A stretch of 35,891 bases of DNA from an uncultured bacterium (GTDB lineage: Bacteria; Cyanobacteriota; Vampirovibrionia; Gastranaerophilales; Gastranaerophilaceae). The stretch covers positions 1 to 35,891 of the forward strand of contig OMSS01000006.1 of assembly GCA_900313795.1 (NCBI GenBank), written 5' to 3'. Position 1 is the stretch's first letter. Each line of letters starts with the position of its first letter. A program made the position numbers and the translations under genes. The notes under the pieces are model-generated. The model was not told the origin of the DNA. It made no database searches and saw only the letters and a program-made list of their open reading frames with translations. Shown here in pieces: positions 1 through 7,818 of the stretch.

Positions 1-53
1 TTTTTCTTTTATTAGCCTCTATTTGATGCCACATAGTTTAGCCTTAAACTCTC

Positions 54-623
54 TTAGAAACTGACTTTCGGAGTTGATTTTTCTTCTTCTCCGGCTTCGA
101 AGAAAGTTCTGTTTTCGAAGTTGAAAACAGCAGCAATCATGTTTACAGGAAACATTTCCTTGCGGTTGTTATAGTCCAAAACTGAGTCATTGTAGAACTG
201 ACGGGCATAACTCAAGCGATTTTCGGTTGAAGTCAATTCTTCTTGAAGATGCAAGAAGTTTTGGTTAGCCTTCAAATCGGGATAATTTTCGGCAACGGCA
301 AACAAAGACTTCAATGTTCCGGAAAGTGCATTTTCAGCAGCGGCACGGCTTTGAACGTTGTCACTATTGACGTTAATCGCTTGTTGACGAGCCTTGATAA
401 CTTTTTCCAAAGTCGCAGATTCGTGTGCTGCATAGCCTTTAACCGTTTCAACAAGGTTCGGAATGAGGTCGTAACGACGTTTGAGTTGAACATCAATTTG
501 AGACCATGCATTTTTAACCCTATTTTTCAAGACAACGAGCGAGTTGTAGACTGTTGCAACCCAGATAAACACTACTGCCATAACGATTATAGGGATTAAC
601 AAAGTAAGTGTTGTTTGTGACAT
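54..623 (-). CDS. lemA: LemA family protein
   Basis: A 189-residue protein of LemA length and layout. Residues 6-28 form one N-terminal membrane segment, followed by the typical helical stretch with [21 protein letters not shown] and [15 protein letters not shown], which are the best conserved parts of the family. The rest is predicted helical bundle, probably outside the membrane anchor. LemA proteins are widespread, but their biochemical role is not settled. A good AGGAG site sits just upstream of the ATG. It lies 74 bases downstream of the zinc-ribbon gene on the same strand, so the two are probably one transcript. Family assignment is confident; function is unknown. Confidence 0.93.
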   Translation of the reverse strand: MSQTTLTLLIPIIVMAVVFIWVATVYNSLVVLKNRVKNAWSQIDVQLKRRYDLIPNLVETVKGYAAHESATLEKVIKARQQAINVNSDNVQSRAAAENALSGTLKSLFAVAENYPDLKANQNFLHLQEELTSTENRLSYARQFYNDSVLDYNNRKEMFPVNMIAAVFNFENRTFFEAGEEEKSTPKVSF

Positions 624-697
624 TTTTTCTCCTCATTTCAAATAATTTACAAAATATTTTATGTAGTTTGTCCGTGACAAGTGTCATTTTTGTTGTA

Positions 698-1078
698 TCA
701 AGATTTTTTGATGTTAAAAACTTCGCCCAAAAATCTTACGGTTTTTGTAGATGTTGCCTCAGCGTTCGAAAAATTCACGAAACTGCTGAGTTCGCCTTTA
801 TCAAACCAAATTCCGTGAAGTGACGGGCATCTGTCCAAAATCGTGTCGCCGATTTTGATTTTTTCCATAATTTTCTCACAAATAGGACATTTTCTGCCTT
901 TTTCGTCTTTAATTCTGACCGCTTCGTAGGCAAATGGGTTGTATTTTTCATCTTTAACACCCAAAAGTCGCCATTCGTCGGCATCAAACCAAAGCCCACG
1001 GCAAGAAGGACACCAATCTAATTCAATTTTGTTTCTCTCGACAACGATTAGCGATTTTCCGCAGACAGGACAATTCAT
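698..1078 (-). CDS. zf-TFIIB-like zinc ribbon protein
   Basis: A 126-residue protein with two copies of the zf-TFIIB style motif. The first, residues 4-36, reads CPVC, then WCPSC followed by RGLWFDADE. The second, about residues 63-96, reads CPIC, then RCPSLHG followed by IWFDKGEL. In the second copy the last cysteine of the CPxC pair is missing and a histidine lies one position further on, so the ligand set may be C-C-C-H or the site may be weak. Proteins of this family are small, probably cytosolic, and have no agreed function. Start is the ATG with GAGGG upstream. It precedes lemA on the same strand, so it may be a partner of LemA, but that is only inference. Confidence 0.85.
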   Translation of the reverse strand: MNCPVCGKSLIVVERNKIELDWCPSCRGLWFDADEWRLLGVKDEKYNPFAYEAVRIKDEKGRKCPICEKIMEKIKIGDTILDRCPSLHGIWFDKGELSSFVNFSNAEATSTKTVRFLGEVFNIKKS

Positions 1079-1150
1079 TAAAAACCCTCAAAAATCATAC
1101 AAATACAATACCACATTTTAGTACTTTTGTACGATTTTTCTGAAAAATTG

Positions 1151-1179
1151 TTAAATTTTTTAATAAATAATTATATAAT
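1151..1179 (+). promoter_or_regulatory. possible promoter of the 84-residue protein gene
   Basis: TTAAAT (1151-1156) and TATAAT (1174-1179) are separated by 17 bases and lie about 55 bases ahead of the start at 1236. The -10 is consensus and the -35 is weak. The surrounding DNA is very AT-rich, so chance matches are likely. Confidence 0.4.
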
Positions 1180-1235
1180 AATGACATCGTAAGAAAAATA
1201 ATTAAATATATTTTCGGACAGGGAGATTAAGGAAT

Positions 1236-1490
1236 ATGATTGAAGGATTACAAAACTTTTTCAGCGGAGCGACACAAGCAGCGTCGGCAACTCAAATTGC
1301 CACTCCTGTAACTAAAACTCAAAGTTACTCAAACCCGTTTGCTAACCCGTTTTTGAGCCAAAATTTGGAACAAATGAATCGTCGCAACGAATTTTACGGC
1401 AAAAACCAACCGTTTGCAGGCGGTTATTTTGCAGGCTATTACAACAATAAGCCAAATATTGTCGGCAGAAAATTGTTTGTTGAAGTGTAA
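1236..1490 (+). CDS. small protein of unknown function
   Basis: An 84-residue ORF I do not recognise. It has its own promoter-like sequence, a GGGAG site 10 bases before the ATG, and a classic terminator 33 bases after the stop, which together argue for a real single-gene transcript. The protein is rich in Asn, Gln, Ala, Phe and Tyr, has the repeated motif NPFANPF near residue 29, and a Gly/Tyr-rich stretch (GGYFAGYYNN). There is no signal peptide, membrane segment or cysteine. The low-complexity middle suggests a disordered or surface-binding peptide, but no function can be assigned. It stands alone between the divergent zinc-ribbon/lemA pair and dnaB. Confidence 0.7.
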   Translation: MIEGLQNFFSGATQAASATQIATPVTKTQSYSNPFANPFLSQNLEQMNRRNEFYGKNQPFAGGYFAGYYNNKPNIVGRKLFVEV

Positions 1491-1522
1491 AGGATTGCAA
1501 ATTTTTTAAAAATAATTTTTAT

Positions 1523-1553
1523 CCCCGAAGCCGTGTAAACTTCGGGGTTTTTT
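1523..1553 (+). terminator. Rho-independent terminator after the 84-residue gene
   Basis: Perfect 8-base stem CCCCGAAG (1523-1530) and CTTCGGGG (1540-1547), nine-base loop, followed by six T residues. It separates the small gene from dnaB. Confidence 0.92.
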
Positions 1554-1644
1554 AGAATTTTGTTAGAGATTTCTTTCAAAAAACATGTTGAGATTTTAGT
1601 CGGAATTTATTATCATCATGCATGTTTTCGTGAATAGGTTAGAT

Positions 1645-3000
1645 ATGGCAAAAAAAGATTTGGTAAAAAAGAATAACGCTCTCGTTCCGCAGAGTATTGA
1701 TGCTGAAAACGCACTGTTGGGTGCTGTTTTGACAAGCCCGACGGCTTATGCGAGAGTCGCTGATATGATTAAGCCCGAGGATTTTTACAAGCCCGCAAAC
1801 AGAGATGTTTTTGATGCTGTAAAAAGCCTCTATGAGCGAAATGAGCCTGTCGATATCGTAACGGTTTCTGAACGATTGAAAACGGCTGGCAAACTTGTGG
1901 AAGTTGGCGGTCGTGATTACGTTACGGATTTGGCTTTAGATACCGTAACGACAGTCAATGTCAACTATTATGCCGATATCGTTAAAGATATGTCAATTCG
2001 CAGAAATCTCATCGCCGCTGGGTCGGAAATTGTTAATATGTCATACGAAAACAATGACCCTTCGCTGGTTTTGGACTGTGCACAACAGTTGATTTTCGGG
2101 GTTGCTTCGCAAAAAAATACCACCGAAGTCGAAAACATCACAAATTTGGTCTATAAAACTTACGAAGAAATTGAATATCGCTATAACCACCAAGAGGAAC
2201 TTTCCGGTACGCCTACTGGATTTTATGATTTTGACCAGATGACATCGGGCTTGCAACCGGGAAACTTGATTATTCTTGCGGCTCGTCCTGCAATGGGTAA
2301 AACTGCGTTTGCCCTTAACATTGCTCAAAACGTCGGATTGCGTACGGATAGGTCGGTTGCGGTATTTTCACTTGAAATGTCAAAACAAGAACTTATGAAA
2401 AGACTTCTTGCGTCTGAGGCAGAAGTTGATGCAAGACGATTGTCATCAGGACATTTGCAACCTCAAGACTGGGAAAAAATTACAAGAGTTATGGAAACGT
2501 TTAGTGCCGATTCGAAAATTTTCATCGACGATTCTGGTGGACTTTCAGTAACTGAAATGAGAGCAAAATGCAAGCGACTCAAGATGAAAGAGAAAAATTT
2601 GGGGCTCATCGTAATCGACTACCTTCAACTTATGCAAGGTAATAATCCAAACGATAGAAACCAAGAAATTTCGGCTATTTCAAGAGGTTTGAAAATCCTT
2701 GCAAAAGAACTCGAAGTTCCGATTATTGCACTTTCGCAGTTGACCAGAGGAAACGAAAAACGTGATAACAAACGTCCGATGCTCTCTGACCTTAGAGATT
2801 CGGGGGCAATCGAACAAGATGCCGATATCGTTTTGTTTATTCACAGAGAAGAATATTACGAGAAAGAAAATCCAGATTTGAAAGGCAAAGCAGAATTGAT
2901 TGTCGCAAAAAACAGAAGCGGTCCGGTTGAAACAATTCCGTTGCTCTTCCAAGCAAATATCACAAAGTTCAAATCACCCGTCGCAACAAATACGTTTTAG
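1645..3000 (+). CDS. dnaB: replicative DNA helicase DnaB
   Basis: A 451-residue homologue of the hexameric 5'-3' helicase that unwinds the replication fork. The N-terminal domain carries PQSIDAENALLGAVL and the GGRDYV segment. The C-terminal RecA-like core has Walker A ARPAMGKTAF (about residue 213), the LGLIVIDYLQLM Walker B strand, and the DLRDSGAIEQDADIV segment with its arginine motif near the end. Length is normal. An in-frame ATG exists nine codons upstream at 1618 with no ribosome site; ATG 1645 has a weak AGG upstream and fits homologues better. No intein is visible. The following spacer holds repeats rather than a clear terminator. Confidence 0.97.
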   Translation: MAKKDLVKKNNALVPQSIDAENALLGAVLTSPTAYARVADMIKPEDFYKPANRDVFDAVKSLYERNEPVDIVTVSERLKTAGKLVEVGGRDYVTDLALDTVTTVNVNYYADIVKDMSIRRNLIAAGSEIVNMSYENNDPSLVLDCAQQLIFGVASQKNTTEVENITNLVYKTYEEIEYRYNHQEELSGTPTGFYDFDQMTSGLQPGNLIILAARPAMGKTAFALNIAQNVGLRTDRSVAVFSLEMSKQELMKRLLASEAEVDARRLSSGHLQPQDWEKITRVMETFSADSKIFIDDSGGLSVTEMRAKCKRLKMKEKNLGLIVIDYLQLMQGNNPNDRNQEISAISRGLKILAKELEVPIIALSQLTRGNEKRDNKRPMLSDLRDSGAIEQDADIVLFIHREEYYEKENPDLKGKAELIVAKNRSGPVETIPLLFQANITKFKSPVATNTF

Positions 3001-3010
3001 AAAATTTTTT

Positions 3011-3079
3011 AGTTTGCATAAGATTTGAGCATTTGGGTGAATTGTTCCTCCCGTTCAGTTTGCGTAAGATTTGAACATG
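3011..3079. repeat. near-identical direct repeat of about 22 bases
   Basis: The segment AGTTTGCATAAGATTTGAGC (from 3011) recurs as AGTTTGCGTAAGATTTGAAC (from 3057), two mismatches over the first 20 bases, with a period of 46 bases. It lies between the dnaB stop and the first hairpin repeat. Purpose unknown; it may be the debris of a duplicated repeat edge. Confidence 0.7.
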
Positions 3080-3081
3080 CT

Positions 3082-3179
3082 GTCATTCTGAGCGAAGCGA
3101 AGAATTTTGGAAAAAACATTTGTGGCGAAAATAGATTCTTCGGACTACGTTCTCAGAATGACGAATATCGCTTGATGTT
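3082..3179. repeat. dispersed intergenic hairpin repeat, copy 1
   Basis: Begins with GTCATTCTGAG (3082-3092), which is the exact reverse complement of CTCAGAATGAC (3152-3162); an inner AAGAAT/ATTCTT pair extends the stem. The unit continues to CGAATATCGCTTGATGTT. The copy at 6395-6491 matches along its whole length. It has no coding capacity, and resembles REP-like or MITE-like elements seen in many genomes. Confidence 0.85.
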
Positions 3180-3216
3180 AAAAACGTAGGGTCAACTTTA
3201 GTCGACCAACAAAACT

Positions 3217-3282
3217 GTCATTCTGAGCGAAGTGAAGAATCTTGGCGAGCCTGAGTTACTGTCATTTTTTCCTTGTAATGAC
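3217..3282. repeat. partial or variant copy of the hairpin repeat
   Basis: Starts with the same GTCATTCTGAGCGAAG head (3217 onward) followed by TGAAGAATCTTGG, then diverges. A GTAATGAC tail at 3275-3282 could pair with the GTCATT head. It ends just before the trxB stop codon on the opposite strand. Confidence 0.65.
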
Positions 3283-3284
3283 GA

Positions 3285-4235
3285 TTAATGAACGGTCAAA
3301 GTTTGTTGTTCTTCGAGGAATTTTACGCAACTGCAAGCGGCGATTGCACCATCGGCTGCTGCGGTAATAACTTGTCTAAGCGGAGTATTTCGAACGTCAC
3401 CTGCTGCAAATACGCCGTCAACAGACGTTTGGAGTCTTGTATCCGTTTCGATAAAACCTTGTGGGGTTTGCTCGATTTGTCCGTTGAAAAGGTCAACATT
3501 CGGGGTAAAACCGATGTAGGGAAACACTCCGTCTGTTTTAATTTCTTTTGTTTCATTTGTTTTAACATCTTGAACGACAAGGGTTTCTACGTTATTTTCA
3601 CCTTTGATTTCGAGAGGAATAGTGTTCCATACAAATTCGACCTTAGGGTTTGCAAATGCACGTTCTTGAACGATTTTGTCCGCTCTTAATTTATCTCGTC
3701 TGTGAATGAGATAGACTTTTGAGGCAAATTTTGTGAGATAGCATGCCTCTTCGACCGCTGCATTGCCGCCGCCGACTACACAAACCGTTTTGTCACGGTA
3801 GAAAGCACCATCGCAAACAGCACAGTAACTAACACCTCGTCCGAGAAATTCTTTTTCGCCTGAAATGCCTAATTTTGAAGCTTTAGCACCTGTTGCGATA
3901 ATAACGGTTTTTGCTTTAAAAATTGTGTCTAAAGTTTCGATTATTTTCGGCTCAGATTTGAGGTCAACAGATTGAATTTCTTGCATTGGAAATTTTTCGA
4001 CACCAAACTTATCTGCGTGCTCTTCAAACTTTTCCATAAGGTCGTAACCGCCTACATTTGGGTAACTCGGGTAATTTTCCAATTCCAAATAGTTACTCGG
4101 CTGTCCGCCAAACATCGTCAAATCGACGATTGCGGTTGAGATATTGCCTCTTGCGGCATAAATAGCGGCAGAAAGCCCTGCCGGTCCACCGCCTAAAATA
4201 ACGGTATCAAACGAAAGTTCTTTTTTATCGGTCAT
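3285..4235 (-). CDS. trxB: thioredoxin reductase (NADPH)
   Basis: A 316-residue flavoenzyme that passes electrons from NADPH through FAD to thioredoxin. Visible features: FAD-binding GGGPAGLSAAIYAARG (residues 15-30), FGGQ (42-45), redox-active CAVC (Cys138 and Cys141), NADPH-binding VGGGNAAVEEA (about 154-164), and the C-terminal FAD motif AAGDVRNTPLRQ. Length is that of the low-molecular-weight bacterial enzyme. The ATG has AAAGGA upstream. It starts 10 bases after the stop of a secreted-protein gene and is probably cotranscribed with it. No thioredoxin gene is present in the window, so its partner lies elsewhere. Confidence 0.97.
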   Translation of the reverse strand: MTDKKELSFDTVILGGGPAGLSAAIYAARGNISTAIVDLTMFGGQPSNYLELENYPSYPNVGGYDLMEKFEEHADKFGVEKFPMQEIQSVDLKSEPKIIETLDTIFKAKTVIIATGAKASKLGISGEKEFLGRGVSYCAVCDGAFYRDKTVCVVGGGNAAVEEACYLTKFASKVYLIHRRDKLRADKIVQERAFANPKVEFVWNTIPLEIKGENNVETLVVQDVKTNETKEIKTDGVFPYIGFTPNVDLFNGQIEQTPQGFIETDTRLQTSVDGVFAAGDVRNTPLRQVITAAADGAIAACSCVKFLEEQQTLTVH

Positions 4236-4245
4236 AACAAATCCT

Positions 4246-4749
4246 TTACCATGAACTGAAAATGCTTCTAATGTCAGAACCTGATACTTTGTAGGCTTTG
4301 AGCGTGTATTTTACGTTTTCTACTTTTACGGGCATGCCTTTTTTGCAGGTTCGTACAACCATTGTATCAGAACCTGTGAAATTTGCCCCATTTAAAATTA
4401 ATTTTGCTGTTTCGGTTACTGTTTCTTCACCATCGCCTGTTACTCTCTGAAAGGTGAAAGTATCGGAAGTTGCATCTTTCACTGTAATAGAAGCACTTGC
4501 ACCCGAAATGGGGTTTGTTAATGTTATGACGTCATTGAGTTTCGATAAGTTCCAAATTTCGACGGACGAGGGTGCAAACATTTTTTCGTTTGTCGTAACC
4601 GTCCTGACCGCAACGACTTTCCACGTTCCGAAAAATCCGACAGGTACTTTGTCACTTGCAGAAATTCCGCCTGAAAGTGTCGTCGCTCCTGAAATTTGCC
4701 CGAAAATAAAAATCGTTAATATTGATAAAAAAGTTAAAAATTTCTTCAT
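4246..4749 (-). CDS. secreted protein of unknown function
   Basis: A 167-residue protein with a clear signal peptide: MKKF, a hydrophobic core LTFLSILTIFIFG, then a Ser/Gly/Ala cleavage region around residues 20-25. The mature part looks like an all-beta domain, with a GTWKVVAVRTV strand resembling the start of lipocalin-like domains and alternating polar/hydrophobic strands. Only one Cys is seen, near the end (VRTCKKG). The open frame continues upstream of this ATG to 4914, but that extension overlaps the gatB start on the other strand and looks noncoding, so 4749 was chosen; no strong ribosome site is visible. It is the first gene of a pair with trxB. Function not recognised. Confidence 0.75.
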   Translation of the reverse strand: MKKFLTFLSILTIFIFGQISGATTLSGGISASDKVPVGFFGTWKVVAVRTVTTNEKMFAPSSVEIWNLSKLNDVITLTNPISGASASITVKDATSDTFTFQRVTGDGEETVTETAKLILNGANFTGSDTMVVRTCKKGMPVKVENVKYTLKAYKVSGSDIRSIFSSW

Positions 4750-4838
4750 ATTTATATAATTAATGTTTTTTTTGAATTTATCAACCTGAATATTTGTGTT
4801 ATTATTTTGGCAAATATAAAAATAAAGGAAAAGATAAA

Positions 4839-6293
4839 ATGCCTTCAATGGAAGAATTAAGAAAAAAATATGAAACTGTTGTGGGACTTGAAGTTCACGC
4901 ACAATTAAAAACAAAATCTAAAATTTTTGCACCTGACGGAACAGATTTCGGTCAGGAACAAAATACCGAAATCAGTGCAATTACGCTCGGCATGCCCGGT
5001 GTTTTGCCTGTTTTGAATAAAGAATGTGTCAACATGGGGATTTTGACAGGACTTGCATTAAACTGCTCAATCCCTCACCGTTGTAAGTTTGACAGAAAAC
5101 AATATTTTTACGCAGACCTTCCGAAAGGCTATCAAATTTCGCAATATGACGAACCAATTTGCGTAAACGGTTACATTGATATCCAAGGCAAAAGAATCGG
5201 TATCACAAGAGCACACCTTGAAGAAGATGCCGGAAAACTCGTCCACGCAGGTGCTTCGGGTATTGCGGATTCAAAATATTCATTGGTTGACTTGAACAGA
5301 GCAGGCACACCGCTTTTGGAAATCGTTTCAGAACCTGATATGCGTTCTTCGGACGAAGCTCGTGCTTATATGGAAGAACTTCGTACAATCCTTAGATACA
5401 TCGGCGTTTGCGACGGTAACTTGGAAGAAGGTTCAATGAGATGTGACGCAAACATTTCTGTCCGTCCGATTGGTCAAAAAGAATTCGGAACACGTGCGGA
5501 AATCAAGAACGTCAACAGTTTCCGTGCTTTGCAAAGAGCAATCGAGTACGAAGTAGACAGACAAATCGAAATCCTTGAAGAAGGCGGAAAAGTTATCCAA
5601 GAAACAAGACTTTGGGACGACAATTACGGCGAAACTCGCTCAATGCGTGGTAAAGAAGATGCTCATGATTACAGATATTTCCCCGAACCTGACTTGATGC
5701 CGCTCGAAATTTCTGACGAATGGGTAAATTCAATCAGAGAAAAAATGCCCGAACTTCCCGCTCAAAAACGTGCAAGATACCAAGAATTGGGACTCTCGGA
5801 ATACGACGCAAACGTTATCGTCGAACAAATGGAAACCGCTCTTTTCTATGATAAAGTCCTCAAATTGGGTGCAGATGCTAAGATTGCAAACAACTTCTTG
5901 ATGAAAGAAGTTACTGCTCACTTGAAAAAAGAACACATCACGATTAACGAAACGAAAATGACAACGGATTCTTTTGCAGAATTGGTCGGATTGGTCGCAA
6001 AAGGCACAATTTCAAATAATATCGGTAAACAAATTATTATGACTTTGATGACCGATGGCGGAAGTGCAAAAGAAATTGTCGAAAAACAAGGCTTGAGTAC
6101 AATTTCGGACGAAGGTGCTTTGAAAGCAATCGTTGAGAAAATCGTTGCCGATAACCCTGCTCAAGTTGAACAATACCGTGGTGGTCGTGACAAATTGTTC
6201 GGTTTCTTCGTCGGTCAAGCGATGAAAGCAACTCAAGGTAAAGCAGATCCGCAACTTTTGAATAAGTTGCTCAAAGATGCCTTAAACGGCTAA
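4839..6293 (+). CDS. gatB: Asp/Glu-tRNA(Asn/Gln) amidotransferase subunit B
   Basis: A 484-residue GatB, the kinase and tRNA-binding subunit of the GatCAB complex that amidates Glu-tRNA(Gln) and/or Asp-tRNA(Asn). Motifs: GLEVHAQLKTKSKIF at the N terminus, RKQYFYADLPKGYQISQ, LVDLNRAGTPLLEIVSEPD, and GTRAEIKNVNSFRAL, then a helical tail (from about residue 330) of the GatB/YqeY type. Start at ATG 4839 has AAGGAA eight bases upstream; the open frame runs 15 codons further up without homology. gatA and gatC are not in the window. With aspS also present, this organism may make Asn-tRNA and/or Gln-tRNA indirectly. Confidence 0.97.
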   Translation: MPSMEELRKKYETVVGLEVHAQLKTKSKIFAPDGTDFGQEQNTEISAITLGMPGVLPVLNKECVNMGILTGLALNCSIPHRCKFDRKQYFYADLPKGYQISQYDEPICVNGYIDIQGKRIGITRAHLEEDAGKLVHAGASGIADSKYSLVDLNRAGTPLLEIVSEPDMRSSDEARAYMEELRTILRYIGVCDGNLEEGSMRCDANISVRPIGQKEFGTRAEIKNVNSFRALQRAIEYEVDRQIEILEEGGKVIQETRLWDDNYGETRSMRGKEDAHDYRYFPEPDLMPLEISDEWVNSIREKMPELPAQKRARYQELGLSEYDANVIVEQMETALFYDKVLKLGADAKIANNFLMKEVTAHLKKEHITINETKMTTDSFAELVGLVAKGTISNNIGKQIIMTLMTDGGSAKEIVEKQGLSTISDEGALKAIVEKIVADNPAQVEQYRGGRDKLFGFFVGQAMKATQGKADPQLLNKLLKDALNG

Positions 6294-6318
6294 TCAATAT
6301 ATTTAAATATTTTATTAA

Positions 6319-6344
6319 AGGGGAACGAAAGTTCCTCTTTTTTT
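6319..6344 (+). terminator. Rho-independent terminator after gatB
   Basis: AGGGGAAC (6319-6326), GAAA loop, GTTCCTCT (6331-6338) with one G-U pair, then a run of T to 6344. It sits 25 bases after the gatB stop. Confidence 0.9.
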
Positions 6345-6737
6345 GATTTTTTGTCGACACAAAGACTCCAACACGCTCTTTTTGCACCTGCTAAGTCATT
6401 CTGAGCCTTTAGGCGAAGAAGTTTGGAAAAACCGTGTTGAAATAGATTTTTCGGAATAAATACTTCAGAATGGCGATTATCGCTTAATGTTCAGAGTATA
6501 CTGTCACTGCGAGAACTTTTTCTAAATGATTTTTATATGAAATGAAAATTTTTGTAAAAATTTTTCAAATTTGATAACAAATTATAAACAAATGTAAAGA
6601 AAAATTTTAAATAAAAAAAATACGGTGTTGACGACAAATCATGTTTATAATAAATTTGTAAGTGCCGATATTGTCGGTAATATTCATGTTACATGCAATT
6701 CGGAAGTAGAAAACAAGAAAAAGAAAGTAGTAGACAA
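6345..6737. other. spacer before the ribosomal operon
   Basis: No gene seen. It holds hairpin repeat copy 2, then a GTCACTGCGAGAAC tag (from about 6502) related to the GTCATTGCGAG tag at 19519, then a very AT-rich stretch from 6530. The promoter of the ribosomal operon should lie here: TTGACG (6629-6634) and TATAAT (6647-6652) both occur, but only 12 bases apart, so they cannot be one standard sigma-70 promoter; TAATAA/TAAATT just downstream is an alternative -10. A short CCGATATTGTCGG inverted repeat (from about 6664) lies in the putative leader. Confidence 0.6.
6395..6491. repeat. dispersed intergenic hairpin repeat, copy 2
   Basis: Aligns end to end with copy 1 at 3082-3179: GTCATTCTGAG head, GAAGAA, TTTGGAAAAA, AATAGATTTTTCGGA, a CAGAATGGC right arm and the CGATTATCGCTTAATGTT tail. 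The right arm is degenerate, so the stem is weaker than in copy 1. Confidence 0.85.
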
Positions 6738-7055
6738 ATGAGTAACGGCAAGAGACAAAGAATAAGAGTTTGCTTGAAAGCATATGACCATAAGCTTATA
6801 GACGTTTCCGCCGCAAAAATCGTTGAAACGGCAAAAAGAACTGACGCAAAAGTGGCAGGTCCGATTCCGTTGCCGACAAAAAGACGTGTATATTGCGTTT
6901 TGAGAAGTCCTCACGTTGATAAGAAATCAAGAGAACACTTCGAAATGAGAACTCACAAGAGAATCATCGATATATACGAACCTACGGCACAAACGACAGA
7001 CGAACTCAGCAGAATGGATTTGCCCGCAGGTGTGGACATCGAAGTTAAGTTATAG
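6738..7055 (+). CDS. rpsJ: 30S ribosomal protein S10
   Basis: A 105-residue uS10, part of the 30S head and, as NusE, of antitermination complexes. Recognisable: [50 protein letters not shown] split around the loop that enters the ribosome, and the C-terminal [11 protein letters not shown]. The open frame begins 15 codons earlier at 6693, but family alignment supports ATG 6738 ([11 protein letters not shown]). First gene of the S10/spc operon; a 102-base structured gap separates it from rplC. Confidence 0.97.
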   Translation: MSNGKRQRIRVCLKAYDHKLIDVSAAKIVETAKRTDAKVAGPIPLPTKRRVYCVLRSPHVDKKSREHFEMRTHKRIIDIYEPTAQTTDELSRMDLPAGVDIEVKL

Positions 7056-7066
7056 TAGATAACTTA

Positions 7067-7111
7067 ATCACATACAATTAAAAGGGAACTCCCCCCGATA
7101 TTGAATGTGAT
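7067..7111 (+). promoter_or_regulatory. stem-loop in the rpsJ-rplC leader gap
   Basis: ATCACATACAAT (7067-7078) can pair with ATTGAATGTGAT (7100-7111), 11 of 12 positions, around a loop that itself contains GGGAACTCCC. No T run follows, so it is not an intrinsic terminator. It sits in the longest gap at the promoter end of the operon and may be a processing or autoregulatory site. Confidence 0.45.
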
Positions 7112-7157
7112 CTGCGAGTCAAAAGGTAACGCAGCGCTCACAAAAGAAAGGTATAAT

Positions 7158-7793
7158 ATGACACTCGGAGTAATTGGAAAAAAATTGGGAATGACCCAAG
7201 TTTTTGACGAAAACGGTCTTGCAATTCCCGTAACTGTTATCAAGGTAGAACCTTTAACAGTAACACAAGTAAAAACAGTAGATACAGATGGCTATAATGC
7301 AATTCAAACAGGTGTAGTTCCTGCAAAGGAAAAACACTTGACGAAGGCAGAAATTGGTCACTTTGCAAAAAACAAACTTGAAAACTTCAGACACCTTCAA
7401 GAATTCAGAGTAGATAATCCTGAAGCATACGAAGTTGGACAAAAAATTGATTTATCCGTATTAGAAAACGTAGCGAAAGTTGACGTAACAGGAAAGTCTG
7501 TAGGTAAAGGTTTCCAAGGTACGGTAAAAAGATGGAACTTTTCAAGAGGGCCGATGGGACATGGTTCAAAGAATCACAGAGAACCCGGTTCAATCGGAGC
7601 AGGCACTACCCCTGGTAGAGTCATTAAAGGTAAGAGAATGGCTGGAAACATGGGTAATGAAAGAGTTACGATTACCAAATTGACAGTTGTAAAAGTAGAT
7701 AACGAAAACAACTTGTTGTTGGTAAAAGGTTCGGTACCGGGTCCGGAAGGTAAATTAGTTACCGTAGTACCCTCGAGAGTTAAATGGAACTAA
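7158..7793 (+). CDS. rplC: 50S ribosomal protein L3
   Basis: A 211-residue uL3, an early 23S rRNA binder near the peptidyl transferase centre. Motifs: GVIGKKLGMTQVFDENG at the N terminus and the central loop KRWNFSRGPMGHGSKNHREPGSIGAG, with the conserved GNMGNERVT afterwards. The frame is open 19 codons upstream, but ATG 7158 has AGAAAGG just before it and matches the family start. It follows the rpsJ-rplC stem-loop. Confidence 0.97.
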   Translation: MTLGVIGKKLGMTQVFDENGLAIPVTVIKVEPLTVTQVKTVDTDGYNAIQTGVVPAKEKHLTKAEIGHFAKNKLENFRHLQEFRVDNPEAYEVGQKIDLSVLENVAKVDVTGKSVGKGFQGTVKRWNFSRGPMGHGSKNHREPGSIGAGTTPGRVIKGKRMAGNMGNERVTITKLTVVKVDNENNLLLVKGSVPGPEGKLVTVVPSRVKWN

Positions 7794-7818
7794 CTCTTAA
7801 CTATAAGGAATGAAAATC

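Noticed and set aside
3217-3282. Terminator for trxB on the minus strand
   Set aside because: The hairpin repeat has no T run on the minus strand; it is better described as a repeat copy.
4750-4914. Upstream extension of the secreted protein gene ahead of trxB
   Set aside because: It overlaps the gatB start on the other strand, reads as AT-driven sequence, and would bury a clear signal peptide.
6629-6652. TTGACG and TATAAT taken as the ribosomal operon promoter
   Set aside because: The two hexamers are only 12 bases apart, which is not usable by sigma-70; kept only as part of the spacer description.
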